Source of the DNA: CAXSDR01 sp964236445
GTDB lineage: Bacteria > Actinomycetota > Actinomycetes > Motilibacterales > Motilibacteraceae
DNA: 62,380 bases
Assembly: GCA_964236445.1 (NCBI GenBank)
Contig: CAXSDR010000004.1
Span: 1-62,380, forward strand
Reading direction: 5' to 3'
Translations under genes and position numbers: made by a program
The notes under the pieces: model-generated
Databases searched by the model: none
Told to the model about the DNA's origin: nothing
What the model saw: only the letters and a program-made list of their open reading frames with translations
In this document: positions 39,267-47,767 of the stretch, piece after piece
Layout: the number at the start of each line of letters is the position of its first letter
Numbering within the stretch: the stretch's first letter is position 1

Positions 39267-40943
39267 GTGACCCCTGCCAGCAGCAGCACCACCACCAGCG
39301 CGTTCCGTGAGGCGGCTGACGCAGCCGTTGACGACCTGCTGCGTCGGTCGCCGTCCATGGCGACGTCGCTCGGGGACCATCGCTTCGACGCGCTGCTCGC
39401 CGACCGGACGCCCGAGGCCCTTTCCGACGAGAGCGTTGAGCTCGAGCGACACCTCGCTGCGCTGGCTGGCCTGCCGATCGAGCGTCTCGACCCGGAGGAT
39501 CGCGCCGACGCCGAGATACTCGGCAACGCGCTGCACGGTCGGTGGTTCGAGATCAACGGGCTGCGCGAGCACGCGCGAGACCCTCTCGCTGCCAATCCTG
39601 GCGGCGCGATCCATGCGTTGCTGGCTCGCGGGGCGGCACCGCTCGCCGACCGCCTCGCGGCCGTCGCGGGCCGACTGGCCGCGCTCCCCGACTTCCTCGC
39701 TGTCGCACGTGCCGGTGCGAAGGACATGTCGCGCATCTCCTGCGAGACGGCCGTCGGACAGTTCACCGGCACCCGCAACATGCTGCACGGCGAGCTCGAC
39801 CGGGCGCTCGAGGCCCAGCCGCGCCTGAAGTCGACCGTGGACGCCGCGCGTGGTCCGGCGATCGACGCGCTCGACACCCATCTGGCGTGGCTCAACCACC
39901 AGGTCGCCACCGCGACCGGCAACCCGCGCATCGGTCACGACCTGCTTGCTCGCAAGCTGCAGCTCTCGCTCGACCTCGACCCGAGCAGCCGGCTGGCCGA
40001 CCCCGACGGGCTGCTCGCCATGGCGCACGAGCACCTGCTCGAGGTCGAGGCTGCCATCGCCGAAGTCGCGGCACGGATGGGCGGAAGTGTCGGCGAGGTG
40101 CTCGCCCGCATCGCACGCGAGGCACCGGTCGACGACGCGACGATCCTGCCGATGTGCCAGGACGCGTTCCTCCGGACGACGGCCTACGTCTGTGAGCACG
40201 AGCTGGTGACGGTGCTGGACGACCCGGTGGAGATCATCCTCATGCCCGAGATCTACCGCGGCGTCGCGGTCGCCTACTGCGACCCGCCCGGCCCGTTGGA
40301 GCCGGAGCCGCTTCCGACCTGGTTCGCCGTCTCCCCGACGCCGTCGGACTGGACCGAGGACCGGGTGCGCAGTTTCTACCGCGAATACAACGGCCACATG
40401 GTGCAGGAGCTCACGGTGCACGAGGCGATGCCGGGTCATGTGCTGCAGCTGGCGCACTCGCGGCGCTATCGCGGCGGGACGAAGGTCCGCGCCGCGTGCT
40501 GGAGCGGCGCCTTCGCCGAGGGCTGGGCGGTCTATTGCGAGCAGCTCATGGCGGAGCACGGTTATGAGGGGGCCGGCGGCGCTGAGGGCAACGCGGCCTT
40601 GGCGATGCAGCGGCTGAAGATGCAGCTGCGCATGACGATCAACACGATCCTCGACGTGGGGGTGCACGCCCGCGGCATGACCGAGGAAGAAGCCATGCGC
40701 CTGATGATGGGGCGCGGGCACCAGGAAGAGGGGGAGGCTGTCGGCAAGTGGCGCAGGGCGCTGCTCACGAGCGCCCAGCTCTCGACCTACTTCGTCGGCT
40801 ACCTAGGGGTCCGTGATCTGTCACAAGATCTGCAAGTCGCGAATCCGACTGCGTCTTTGAAACAGGTGCACGACGCGATGCTGAGTCGTGGCACGACAGC
40901 CGTGCGCCACGTGCGGGCGCTCCTGCTCGAGAGTGGCATCTGA
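39267..40943 (+). CDS. DUF885-family metallopeptidase-like protein
   Basis: A 558-residue soluble protein of the DUF885 family, which is thought to be zinc-peptidase-like. The probable metal motif is VHEAMPGHVLQLAH (near residue 387), with FAEGWAVYCEQLM 30 residues on supplying the next acidic ligand. No signal peptide. The GTG start fits the family length. The next gene, pta, begins two bases after its stop. Confidence 0.87.
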   Translation: MTPASSSTTTSAFREAADAAVDDLLRRSPSMATSLGDHRFDALLADRTPEALSDESVELERHLAALAGLPIERLDPEDRADAEILGNALHGRWFEINGLREHARDPLAANPGGAIHALLARGAAPLADRLAAVAGRLAALPDFLAVARAGAKDMSRISCETAVGQFTGTRNMLHGELDRALEAQPRLKSTVDAARGPAIDALDTHLAWLNHQVATATGNPRIGHDLLARKLQLSLDLDPSSRLADPDGLLAMAHEHLLEVEAAIAEVAARMGGSVGEVLARIAREAPVDDATILPMCQDAFLRTTAYVCEHELVTVLDDPVEIILMPEIYRGVAVAYCDPPGPLEPEPLPTWFAVSPTPSDWTEDRVRSFYREYNGHMVQELTVHEAMPGHVLQLAHSRRYRGGTKVRAACWSGAFAEGWAVYCEQLMAEHGYEGAGGAEGNAALAMQRLKMQLRMTINTILDVGVHARGMTEEEAMRLMMGRGHQEEGEAVGKWRRALLTSAQLSTYFVGYLGVRDLSQDLQVANPTASLKQVHDAMLSRGTTAVRHVRALLLESGI

Positions 40944-40945
40944 CG

Positions 40946-43024
40946 ATGGGTCGCATCCTGCTGGCGGCGCCGACCGGACACAGCGTCGGCCTGACGTCGA
41001 CGTGTCTCGGTCTCGTCGCCGCCCTGGACCGGCAGGGGACGAGTGTCGCCTTCGCGAAGCCGATCGCGCAGCCGCGCGAGGGCGACGTCGAGCGCTCACC
41101 GGGTCTGGTGCGCGCGATCTCGCGGCTCTCGCCCCCCGAGCCCTTGACGGGCGACCACGCCGACGCGTTGCTGAGCGCGGGCAGGATCGACGAGCTCATG
41201 GAAGGCGTCGTCGGACTCGTCGCCCCGCTGCGTGCGCACGACGTCGTGGTGGTCGAGGGGCTGGTCCCCACCTCGGACCAGGTGTGGTCGGCCCGGCTCG
41301 ATCTCGCGATGGCGCGGGCGCTCGATGCCGACGTGGTCCTCGTCGGCGACGGCTCCGACGGCGACCTCGACCGTATCGCCGAAGCCATGGCCATCGCCGC
41401 ACTGCCTTACCGCTCGGGCGAGCTGGCACGTGTCGTCGGCTGCATCGTCAACCGGCTCGCCTCGGTGGACGAGGCGGCCTTGGCCCCGCTGCGCGAGCGT
41501 CTCGCCGCCCGGGGGCTGCGCCTGGCCGGTGCGGTGCCGGCCCACCCCGAGCTCGGGTGGCCCCGGGTCAGCGACGTCGCCCGGCACCTCGGGGCCCGTA
41601 CCCTCGTCGCCGGCGACCAGTCGCGCCGCGTCGCCGAGGTCGTCGTCTGCGCGCAGGGCGTGCCCGGGCTGCTGCCGGAGCTGCGCGAGGACTGCCTGCT
41701 GCTGGTGCCCGGCGACCGCGACGAAGTCGTCATGGCCGCCTGTCTCACTGCCGTCAACGGCGTACGCCTCGCGGGCCTCCTGCTGACGGCGGGAGTGGCT
41801 CCGCACCCCGACGTCATGCGGCTCACGACCGCTGCGTCAGCGACAGGTCTGCCCATCCTGATCGTCGACACGATGACCTACCCGACGGCCGTCGCGCTCT
41901 CCGACATGGACCCGGAGGTCCCGCTCGACGATCCGCGGCGGGCGGGCCTGGTCGCCGAGATCGTCGCCGACGGTCTCGAACTCGCCTGGCTCACGTCGTT
42001 GCTCGCCCCCGGGCAGCGCCGTCGCCTGACCCCGGCGGCGTTCCGCTACTCCGTCGTCGAGCGGGCCCGCGCGGCGCAGGCGCGCATCGTGCTGCCCGAG
42101 GGTGCCGAACCCCGCACGCTGCAGGCGGCGATCGCCTGCACCGAGCGCGGCATCGCGCGCTGTGTGCTGCTCGCCTCCCCCGAGGATGTGGCCGAGACGG
42201 CTCGCTCACAGGGCCTCGTGCTGCCGCCGAACCTCCTGGTTCTCGATCCCGCCGAGCATGCCGAGCGGTTCGTCGACCGCATGGTGCTGCTGCGTGCCCG
42301 CAAAGCACTCACCCCGGCCATGGCACGCGAGCGGCTCACGGACCCCGTCTACGTCGCGACGATGATGCTCGAGGCCGGCGAGGTCGACGGGCTCGTGTCC
42401 GGGGCCGTCCACACGACCGCCGCGACCGTACGCCCCGCCTTCGAGCTGATCCGGGCGGCGCCAGGTGTGCGGCTCGTTTCGTCGGTGTTCTTCATGTGCC
42501 TGCCCGACGAGGTCGTGGTCTATGGGGACTGCGCGATCAACCCCGACCCGAGCGCGGCAGATCTGGCCGACATCGCCGTCCGCAGCGCGGACAGCGCGGC
42601 GGCGTTCGGCATCGAGCCGCGTGTCGCGATGATCAGCTTCAGCACCGGGTCGTCGGGCAGCGGTTCCGAGGTCGACAAGGTCGTCGAGGCCACGCGACTC
42701 GCCCGCCAGTTGCGGCCCGATCTCGCTATCGACGGCCCGCTGCAGTACGACGCCGCAGCCGTCGGCTCCGTCGGTCGCAGCAAGCGTCCCGGCAGCGAGG
42801 TCGCGGGGCGCGCGACGGTCTTCGTCTTCCCTGACCTCAACACCGGCAACACGACCTACAAGGCGGTGCAGCGAAACGCCGACGTCGTGAGCGTCGGCCC
42901 GATGCTCCAAGGGCTCGCGAAGCCCGTCAACGACCTCAGTCGCGGCGCCCTGGTCGACGACATCATCTACACGATCGCGCTCACTGCCGTGCAGGCCGTC
43001 GCTGTCACCGCGCCGACCACCTGA
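40946..43024 (+). CDS. pta: Phosphate acetyltransferase
   Basis: A 692-residue long-form enzyme converting acetyl-CoA and phosphate to acetyl phosphate and CoA. Three parts: an N-terminal P-loop-like BioD-type domain (LLAAPTGHSVGLTS), a middle DRTGG domain, and the C-terminal catalytic domain from about residue 365 with LPEGAEPRTLQAA, YDAAAVGSVGRSK and FVFPDLNTGNTTYKAVQR. It starts two bases after the DUF885 gene. An acetate kinase gene, its usual neighbour, is not in this window. Confidence 0.96.
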   Translation: MGRILLAAPTGHSVGLTSTCLGLVAALDRQGTSVAFAKPIAQPREGDVERSPGLVRAISRLSPPEPLTGDHADALLSAGRIDELMEGVVGLVAPLRAHDVVVVEGLVPTSDQVWSARLDLAMARALDADVVLVGDGSDGDLDRIAEAMAIAALPYRSGELARVVGCIVNRLASVDEAALAPLRERLAARGLRLAGAVPAHPELGWPRVSDVARHLGARTLVAGDQSRRVAEVVVCAQGVPGLLPELREDCLLLVPGDRDEVVMAACLTAVNGVRLAGLLLTAGVAPHPDVMRLTTAASATGLPILIVDTMTYPTAVALSDMDPEVPLDDPRRAGLVAEIVADGLELAWLTSLLAPGQRRRLTPAAFRYSVVERARAAQARIVLPEGAEPRTLQAAIACTERGIARCVLLASPEDVAETARSQGLVLPPNLLVLDPAEHAERFVDRMVLLRARKALTPAMARERLTDPVYVATMMLEAGEVDGLVSGAVHTTAATVRPAFELIRAAPGVRLVSSVFFMCLPDEVVVYGDCAINPDPSAADLADIAVRSADSAAAFGIEPRVAMISFSTGSSGSGSEVDKVVEATRLARQLRPDLAIDGPLQYDAAAVGSVGRSKRPGSEVAGRATVFVFPDLNTGNTTYKAVQRNADVVSVGPMLQGLAKPVNDLSRGALVDDIIYTIALTAVQAVAVTAPTT

Positions 43025-43091
43025 TGCCGGTGCGTGATCGCGTTCCGTGGCAGACTGCCCACGTTGGGTCGTGTTGGGAGGGGGTGGCTCG

Positions 43092-43853
43092 GTGAAGAAG
43101 CCGGAGCGTCTACGCGCCGATCTGGGTGCCGCGATGGCGGGTGCGAGCGGGGCGCTCGATGCGGCCGACCGGTTGTGCCACGCCTGCGTCGGCCTGCTCG
43201 ATATCGATGGCGCTTCCATCTCGGTGATGCATCACGGCACGACGCGTGGCACCTTCGGCTCGAGCGGCGAGCTCAGTCGGCGTCTCGACGAGCTTCAGTT
43301 CACCTACGGCGAGGGTCCCTGCATCGACGCCTTCTCGGCGTCGGTGCCGGTGTTCGCGCCCGATCTCGACGACCCTGACGAACGACGCTGGCCGGCGTTC
43401 CGGGGTGCCCTGCTGACCTCGGGCGTGAGTGCCGTCTTCGCGCTGCCGGTGTCGGTGGCGTCGACAGCCGTCGGTGCGCTCGACCTGTTCCGACATCGGA
43501 GCGGGCCGCTGTCGGCCGGAGCGCTGACAGGCGGGCTGCTCGCCGCCGAGCTCGCCGCAGTGCCGCTTCTCGACCTCATGAGCGCCGATGTCGACTGGGA
43601 CTCGGCCGCGCGTGGCGAGGACGGCTGGGACCACCTGTCGTCGCTCGACCGCGTCGAGGTCTACCAGGCGACCGGCATGGTCATGGGAGCGCTCGACGTG
43701 TCGCCGGCAGAGGCGCTCGTGCGGCTGCGCGCCCTGGCTTTCGCCCGAGGCCAGACGGCCAGCGAGCTGGCCTGGGCGATCATCGAGCGACGGGTGTCGC
43801 TCGACAGCGACGACTGGCAGCGCGGCGACCACGCGGCAAGGCCGACCGGATGA
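43092..43853 (+). CDS. GAF-ANTAR regulator
   Basis: A 253-residue protein with an N-terminal GAF sensor domain (about 20-160, including YGEGPCIDAF) and a C-terminal ANTAR domain (about 185-245; EVYQATGMVMGALDVSPAEA). ANTAR domains bind paired hairpins in nascent RNA and act by antitermination. The GTG start has GGAGGGGG upstream. Its stop overlaps the start of a second protein of the same type (ATGA). The signal and RNA target are unknown. Confidence 0.9.
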   Translation: MKKPERLRADLGAAMAGASGALDAADRLCHACVGLLDIDGASISVMHHGTTRGTFGSSGELSRRLDELQFTYGEGPCIDAFSASVPVFAPDLDDPDERRWPAFRGALLTSGVSAVFALPVSVASTAVGALDLFRHRSGPLSAGALTGGLLAAELAAVPLLDLMSADVDWDSAARGEDGWDHLSSLDRVEVYQATGMVMGALDVSPAEALVRLRALAFARGQTASELAWAIIERRVSLDSDDWQRGDHAARPTG

Positions 43854-44599
43854 GCGAGCGCCGAGAGGGTGAGGTCACCGCGGCCTTCGTGTCGCTGGCC
43901 AGCAGCCTGGCCAACGGCTTCGACGTCATCGATCTGCTCAACGGGTTGACGAGCGACTGCGCGCGTCTTCTCAACGTGGAGTCCGCCGGTCTGCTCCTCG
44001 CTGACTCGGCCGGCGTGCTGCACGTCATGGCCGCATCCTCGGAGCGCACCCGCATCCTCGAGGTGTTCCAGCTCCAGAGGGCCGAGGGACCTTGCCTCGA
44101 CTGCTACCACGAAGGCTCAGCCGTGAGCATCGCCGACCTCACGGCGATGGAGCACCGGTGGCCGCAGTTCGTCCCGGCCGCCCGCTCAGCGGGGTTCGCC
44201 AGCGTGCACGCGCTGCCGATGCGCCTGCGCGATGCCAGGCTCGGCACACTGGGCTTGTTCGGGTCTGTTGTCGGTGAACTGGGCGAGGCCGATCTCAATC
44301 TCGCCCAGGCCCTGGCCGACGTGGCGAGCGTGGCGCTGGTGCAGGACCGGGCCGTCACCGACAGCGACCTGCTCAGTGCGCAGCTGCAGACGGCGCTCAC
44401 GAGCAGGGTCGCGCTCGAGCAGGCCAAGGGGGTGCTCGCCCAGCTGGGCGGCCTCGACATGGCCGATGCGTTTGCCGTTCTCCGTGGCTATTCGCGCGAT
44501 CACAACCTCAAGCTCACGGAGGTGGCCAAGGGCGTGATCGGCCGCGAGCTGCCGGCCCGGATGCTGCTGGACCATGCGGCTGCTCGCCAGAGCAAATAA
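43850..44599 (+). CDS. GAF-ANTAR regulator, second copy
   Basis: A 249-residue protein of the same build: GAF (about 10-165, with RAEGPCLDCY) and ANTAR (about 180-240; SRVALEQAKGVLAQLGGLDMADAFAVLRGY). It is translationally coupled to the previous gene, which suggests they act as a pair, perhaps as heterodimers. The stop codon lies in a 17-bp tandem repeat. Confidence 0.9.
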   Translation: MSERREGEVTAAFVSLASSLANGFDVIDLLNGLTSDCARLLNVESAGLLLADSAGVLHVMAASSERTRILEVFQLQRAEGPCLDCYHEGSAVSIADLTAMEHRWPQFVPAARSAGFASVHALPMRLRDARLGTLGLFGSVVGELGEADLNLAQALADVASVALVQDRAVTDSDLLSAQLQTALTSRVALEQAKGVLAQLGGLDMADAFAVLRGYSRDHNLKLTEVAKGVIGRELPARMLLDHAAARQSK

Positions 44600-44620
44600 T
44601 GTCCCAGAGCAAATAATGTC
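44587..44620. repeat. 17-bp tandem duplication over the stop of the GAF-ANTAR gene
   Basis: CAGAGCAAATAATGTCC occurs twice head-to-tail (44587-44603 and 44604-44620). The first copy contains the TAA stop. It looks like a recent slippage event. Confidence 0.95.
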
Positions 44621-44740
44621 CTGGTGGAAGGCCCGCAAGGGTTTGCAGTATCGTGCGAGACGGCTAGTCTGACACTCAGCGCCTTTGGCGCGAACCCGTC
44701 CAGATCTCGCGGGCCTATGTCAGGCGCGCCGGGGGGTTCT

Positions 44741-46636
44741 GTGCCACGAGACGACATGCTTTCTTCTGTTCTCAGCGACTTCGCGCGTACGCTGATCACC
44801 GACTTTCCGATCCAGGGCATCCTCGATCACCTGGTCACGCGCATCCTCGACATCCTGCCCGTCACCGGCGCAGGCGTCACGCTGATCAGCCCGGGTAGCG
44901 CGCCGCGCTATGTCGCTGCGTCGGACGACTTCGCCCTGGCCTTCGAACAGCTGCAGTCGGACACCGGCGAAGGGCCCTGCCTGAGCGCCTACGTCACTGG
45001 CCGGGCCGTGTCGGTGCCCGACCTGGCCGCCGTGAACAACTACCCGGTGTTCGGCCCGCCCGCCGTGGCGGCGGGCTTGGCCGCCGTTTTCACGTTTCCG
45101 CTGCGCCATGGCGAAGGGCGACTGGGCGCCCTCGACCTCTACAGCGACGTCACCGGTGAGCTCGACGATGACGACATGAGGGCCGCGCAGACCCTCGCGG
45201 ACGTCGCTGCGGCCTACGTCCTCAATGCCCAGGCGCGAGAGACTGCGCAGCATACGACCGAACAGTTTCGGGAGAGCGCTCTGCACGACGCGCTCACCGG
45301 CCTGCCGAACCGCCTTCTGCTTCAGCAGCGGTTGGAGCATGCTGCGCTTCGTGCCCGTCGCTCGCGCAGCATCGCAGCAGTGCTCTTCGCCGATCTCGAC
45401 AGGTTCAAGCGCGTGAACGACACGCATGGGCATGCGGTGGGGGACGAGCTGCTCGTCGCGGTGGCGGAGCGCCTGTCGGAGGTCGTGCGGCCGGGTGACA
45501 CGCTGGCGCGGGTCTCGGGCGACGAGTTCGTGTTCCTCTGCGAGGACCTCGCGCATCTCGACGACGTCGAACGCCTGGCTGTGCGCATCGTGGATGCGTT
45601 CGTCGAGCCGTTCGCGCTGTCGGGGGGGCTGCATCTCGATGTGTCGGCCAGTGTCGGCATCGCCTACTGCGGTCAGGGTGAAGCAGTGACCCACCAGATG
45701 ATCGCGAACGCCGACACGGCGATGTATCAAGCCAAACGACGTGGCGGCGGTGTGCACCAGATGATCGACCTGCGAGCGGCCAAGGAGGAACGCAGCCGCA
45801 ACCGCATCGAGGAAGCCCTGCGTGCAGCGCTGGTGGAGGGCCAGCTCAAGGTCGCCTACCAGCCGATCGTCCGCACGACCGATGCGGTGCTGGTCGGCGT
45901 CGAGGCGCTGCTGCGGTGGACCCACCCGGCGGAGGGGATGGTGCCGGCGCTGACCGCCGTGAGCGTGGCCGAACAGAGCGACCTGATCGACAAGGTCGGG
46001 TCATGGGTGCTCGAGCAAGCCTGCACCGACCGCATGCGTTGGCTCGGGTCGCACCCGACGTGCCCGCTCGATCTCTCGGTGAACGTGTCGGTGCGCCAGC
46101 TGATGACGCCCGGGTTCGCCGGAACCGTCGCGGGCGTGATGCGCAGGACGGGCATCGACCCAGGAGCCCTGATGCTGGAGGTGACCGAGGGCATCTTCAT
46201 CGAGGACAACGACCGTGCCGTCTGTGTCCTCAACGAGCTGAAGGCGCTAGGCGTACGCCTTGCTCTCGACGACTTCGGCACCGGCTTCTGCTCGCTCGGC
46301 TACCTGCGCAGGCTCCCGGTCGACATGGTGAAGATCGACCAGGGGTTCGTCGCGGACCTCGGGCAGCACAAGTCCGGAGCGGCGATCGTCACGGCGGTCA
46401 CGGTGCTCGCTCACGGCCTGGGGCTGGGCGTGATAGCCGAGGGCGTCGAGACGACCGCCCAGCGCGACGAGATCGCGAGGATCGGCTGTGAGCTCGCGCA
46501 GGGCTTCCTCTATGCAGACTGTATGAGCAGCGATCAGCTGTGTGCTGCGATGGCTGCCAGCGGCTCCCGGTTGCGCCTGCCACCCGACACCGACCTCAGG
46601 ACACGGCTCGGCGCAGGCCAGCCAGCGACTCGTTGA
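44741..46636 (+). CDS. GAF-GGDEF-EAL cyclic di-GMP enzyme
   Basis: A 631-residue soluble protein with three domains. GAF (about 10-165, TGEGPCLSAY) comes first. GGDEF follows (about 175-345), with active-site motif SGDEF at about 258, a variant often active, and DLDRFKRVNDTHGHAVGD. EAL is last (about 355-610), with EALLRW, LMLEVTEG and LALDDFGTGF all intact. Both synthesis and breakdown of cyclic di-GMP are possible; the EAL half looks complete. The GTG at 44741 has a GGGGGG stretch four bases upstream; longer starts at 44717 and 44624 exist. The end overlaps the convergent gene by 41 bp. Confidence 0.92.
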   Translation: MPRDDMLSSVLSDFARTLITDFPIQGILDHLVTRILDILPVTGAGVTLISPGSAPRYVAASDDFALAFEQLQSDTGEGPCLSAYVTGRAVSVPDLAAVNNYPVFGPPAVAAGLAAVFTFPLRHGEGRLGALDLYSDVTGELDDDDMRAAQTLADVAAAYVLNAQARETAQHTTEQFRESALHDALTGLPNRLLLQQRLEHAALRARRSRSIAAVLFADLDRFKRVNDTHGHAVGDELLVAVAERLSEVVRPGDTLARVSGDEFVFLCEDLAHLDDVERLAVRIVDAFVEPFALSGGLHLDVSASVGIAYCGQGEAVTHQMIANADTAMYQAKRRGGGVHQMIDLRAAKEERSRNRIEEALRAALVEGQLKVAYQPIVRTTDAVLVGVEALLRWTHPAEGMVPALTAVSVAEQSDLIDKVGSWVLEQACTDRMRWLGSHPTCPLDLSVNVSVRQLMTPGFAGTVAGVMRRTGIDPGALMLEVTEGIFIEDNDRAVCVLNELKALGVRLALDDFGTGFCSLGYLRRLPVDMVKIDQGFVADLGQHKSGAAIVTAVTVLAHGLGLGVIAEGVETTAQRDEIARIGCELAQGFLYADCMSSDQLCAAMAASGSRLRLPPDTDLRTRLGAGQPATR

Positions 46637-47546
46637 GAAGAACTGCATCCCCGACGGCAGACGCATGTTCGGCAAGGGCCGCGGAGAGCGACACCGCGAG
46701 CACGCGGGCCCTGATCTCGCGCTCTGCATCGATGCCGCCGTAGGCCTCGAGCAGCGCAGCACGCGAAGGTCCGACGAAAGAGCTGTAGGCGATCGAGAGG
46801 TCGACCGATGGATCCGCGAGGCAGGCGTCTCCCCAGTCGATGATGCCGGTGACGGCGTGCCGGCTGTCGATGAGGACGTGGCGCACGTGCAGGTCGCCGT
46901 GGACGAGCACCGGCCGACCCGCCGGTGCATTTAGCTCATCGCCCGCATCCAGCAGGTTCGCAACGCCAGCAGTCATCTTCCATGAATCTGACTTCGTGAG
47001 ACGGTCAAGCCGCTCGTGCGTCATGACCGAACGCCGCTTCGGGAATCCCCGGTTCATCGGGTCGACCTCCATACCACCGCCCGAGCATTCGGCGATGGAC
47101 ACCTGGTGCAGCGACCGGAGGAACGAGCCGACGTCGGCGGCGGTTCGCGCACGCTCGTCGTCGGCGAGCCGCGCCACCGACAGGTCGTGACCGTCGAGCA
47201 GCCTTGCGCCGAAGAACGGCCACGGGAAGGCCGCCCCCGGTTCTCCCAGCTTCTTGGGCACGGGAATCGGGAGTGGGAGGTGCGGCGCCAGTCGCGGCAG
47301 CAACGACATCTCGCGGCGTACGCCGGCCAGTGCGATCTCGCGGCGCGGGAAGCGAAAGGCCCAGTCCGGCGCGGGCAGTCGCTCGTCGTGCCGCGTCGTG
47401 ACCCGGAAGACCGTGTTGTCCCAGCCTGCGGCGAGCTCGGCCACCCGCGAGAGCTCGCCCAGCTCGGGAAACTGTGCCCCGATCAGCGTCTCGGCCAAGT
47501 CGGCGTCGACGGTGATCTCCGGATTCCACTCGGGACCTCGGGCCAT
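46596..47546 (-). CDS. Aminoglycoside phosphotransferase (APH)-family kinase
   Basis: A 316-residue protein with the APH fold: N-lobe WDNTVFRVTTRHD and RFPRREIA, catalytic loop VLVHGDLHVRHVLID, and metal-binding Asp in IIDWGDACLADP. The substrate may be a sugar, choline or an antibiotic; nothing here proves resistance. The ATG follows a TAGCGT -10-like box after seven bases, so it is probably leaderless. It overlaps the GGDEF-EAL gene tail-to-tail. Confidence 0.88.
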   Translation of the reverse strand: MARGPEWNPEITVDADLAETLIGAQFPELGELSRVAELAAGWDNTVFRVTTRHDERLPAPDWAFRFPRREIALAGVRREMSLLPRLAPHLPLPIPVPKKLGEPGAAFPWPFFGARLLDGHDLSVARLADDERARTAADVGSFLRSLHQVSIAECSGGGMEVDPMNRGFPKRRSVMTHERLDRLTKSDSWKMTAGVANLLDAGDELNAPAGRPVLVHGDLHVRHVLIDSRHAVTGIIDWGDACLADPSVDLSIAYSSFVGPSRAALLEAYGGIDAEREIRARVLAVSLSAALAEHASAVGDAVLLNESLAGLRRAVS

Positions 47547-47594
47547 CCGCGAGACGCTACCGTCGGCCCACCGCGCAACTGCTCCGACAGTCAT

Positions 47595-47632
47595 GAGGCG
47601 TGACGTGTCGCTCAGATGACGTCAGACGCCTC
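47595..47632. promoter_or_regulatory. Imperfect inverted repeat containing TGACGTCA
   Basis: GAGGCGTGACGT and ACGTCAGACGCCTC are nearly complementary and contain an 8-bp palindrome TGACGTCA at 47617-47624. It lies between the APH-like gene and eno, upstream of both. It could be an operator or only a hairpin. Confidence 0.35.
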
Positions 47633-47767
47633 GCGACGCGGCGAGGGTTGCCGCGAGAGTCGTGGCGTACGTCTGTTGCCCGGTGCGGCCGATAGGCTGC
47701 AGACGACAGCGGCGAGCCCTGTGAGGGCTAGGGCCGCGTGCCGGACGAACAAGAGGAGCACCACATC

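Noticed and set aside
46596..47546. APH-family gene as an antibiotic resistance gene
   Set aside because: The fold is shared by many kinases of sugars, amino alcohols and metabolites; nothing in sequence or context points to aminoglycosides.
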